64,000 nucleotides of DNA from Archivesica marissinica (lineage: Eukaryota > Mollusca > Bivalvia > Venerida > Vesicomyidae). Both the position numbers and the translations under genes were made by a program. Below the pieces are notes generated by a model, which searched no databases, was not told the origin of the DNA, and saw nothing but the letters and a program-made list of their open reading frames with translations. The DNA lies in NCBI GenBank assembly GCA_014843695.1, contig CM026401.1, positions 27,415,510-27,479,509 of the forward strand, written 5' to 3'. Of this stretch, positions 63,393 through 64,000 are shown one piece after another. The first letter of the stretch is position 1. Each line of letters begins with the position of its first letter.

Positions 63393-64000
63393 NNNNNNNN
63401 NNNNNNNNNNNNNNNNNNNNNNNNNNNNNNNNNNNNNNNNNNNNNNNNNNNNNNNNNNNNNNNNNNNNNNNNNNNNNNNNNNNNNNNNNNNNNNNNNNNN
63501 NNNNNNNNNNNNNNNNNNNNNNNNNNNNNNNNNNNNNNNNNNNNNNNNNNNNNNNNNNNNNNNNNNNNNNNNNNNNNNNNNNNNNNNNNNNNNNNNNNNN
63601 NNNNNNNNNNNNNNNNNNNNNNNNNNNNNNNNNNNNNNNNNNNNNNNNNNNNNNNNNNNNNNNNNNNNNNNNNNNNNNNNNNNNNNNNNNNNNNNNNNNN
63701 NNNNNNNNNNNNNNNNNNNNNNNNNNNNNNNNNNNNNNNNNNNNNNNNNNNNNNNNNNNNNNNNNNNNNNNNNNNNNNNNNNNNNNNNNNNNNNNNNNNN
63801 NNNNNNNNNNNNNNNNNNNNNNNNNNNNNNNNNNNNNNNNNNNNNNNNNNNNNNNNNNNNNNNNNNNNNNNNNNNNNNNNNNNNNNNNNNNNNNNNNNNN
63901 NNNNNNNNNNNNNNNNNNNNNNNNNNNNNNNNNNNNNNNNNNNNNNNNNNNNNNNNNNNNNNNNNNNNNNNNNNNNNNNNNNNNNNNNNNNNNNNNNNNN
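63393..64000. other. Assembly gap running off the window
   Basis: 608 N to the window end, starting inside the 35-bp array. Confidence 0.98.

Overview
The window looks like animal nuclear DNA, most likely from a marine mollusc or another lophotrochozoan. It is AT-rich and intron-bearing, with tRNA-headed SINEs, a decayed Ty3/gypsy retrotransposon, Tc1/mariner and PIF/Harbinger remnants, and many minisatellites. No bacterial operon, rRNA gene or CRISPR array is present. The taxon is inferred from element types and is not proven.

More than half of the resolved bases are tandem arrays, each with its own unit: 72 bp (235-5546), 41 bp (7600-7846), 38 bp (8565-14262), ATG/GAT triplets (14748-15080), 18 bp (17074-20934), about 52-60 bp (21935-27630), 85 bp (29192-30042), a 14+8 bp mosaic (30767-32678), CCGA then CTGT (33585-34602), 40 bp (46589-48192), 28 bp (48931-49553), TG (50047-50127), 40 bp (52000-54597), 56 bp (54814-55024), 20 bp (56335-58200), 44 bp (58297-58800) and 35 bp (60815-63392). 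Two gaps are exactly 1000 N. A third runs off the right edge. All three lie at array edges, so true array lengths are unknown. The many long open frames inside the arrays are periodicity artefacts.

The middle (about 36.4-46.2 kb) is a transposon graveyard. A Ty3/gypsy element has a tRNA-complementary primer-binding site at 39314 and decayed protease, reverse transcriptase, RNase H and integrase pieces to 43881. Just upstream of the primer site, probably inside its LTR, sits a TIR transposon (36613-39269, TA target duplication). That transposon's right TIR is itself split by a foldback MITE (38687-39221). The pol region also carries a 110-bp insertion with a 14-bp target duplication, and a SINE. 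A dead Tc1-like transposase follows at 45285-46114.

The best real gene is on the right. It is a secreted protein with an SH3b-like pattern, in three exons (58203-58313, 60063-60164, 60726-60798) whose phases fit, continuing past the window. A 20-bp array runs to its start codon, a 44-bp array begins inside exon 1 and copies its 5' splice site, and a 35-bp array fills intron 3. Each 44-bp unit contains a 21-nt, phase-0 exon-like block (ETTVLSS-type) between an AG and a GTAAGA. This possible tandem micro-exon cassette is the most unusual structure in the window.
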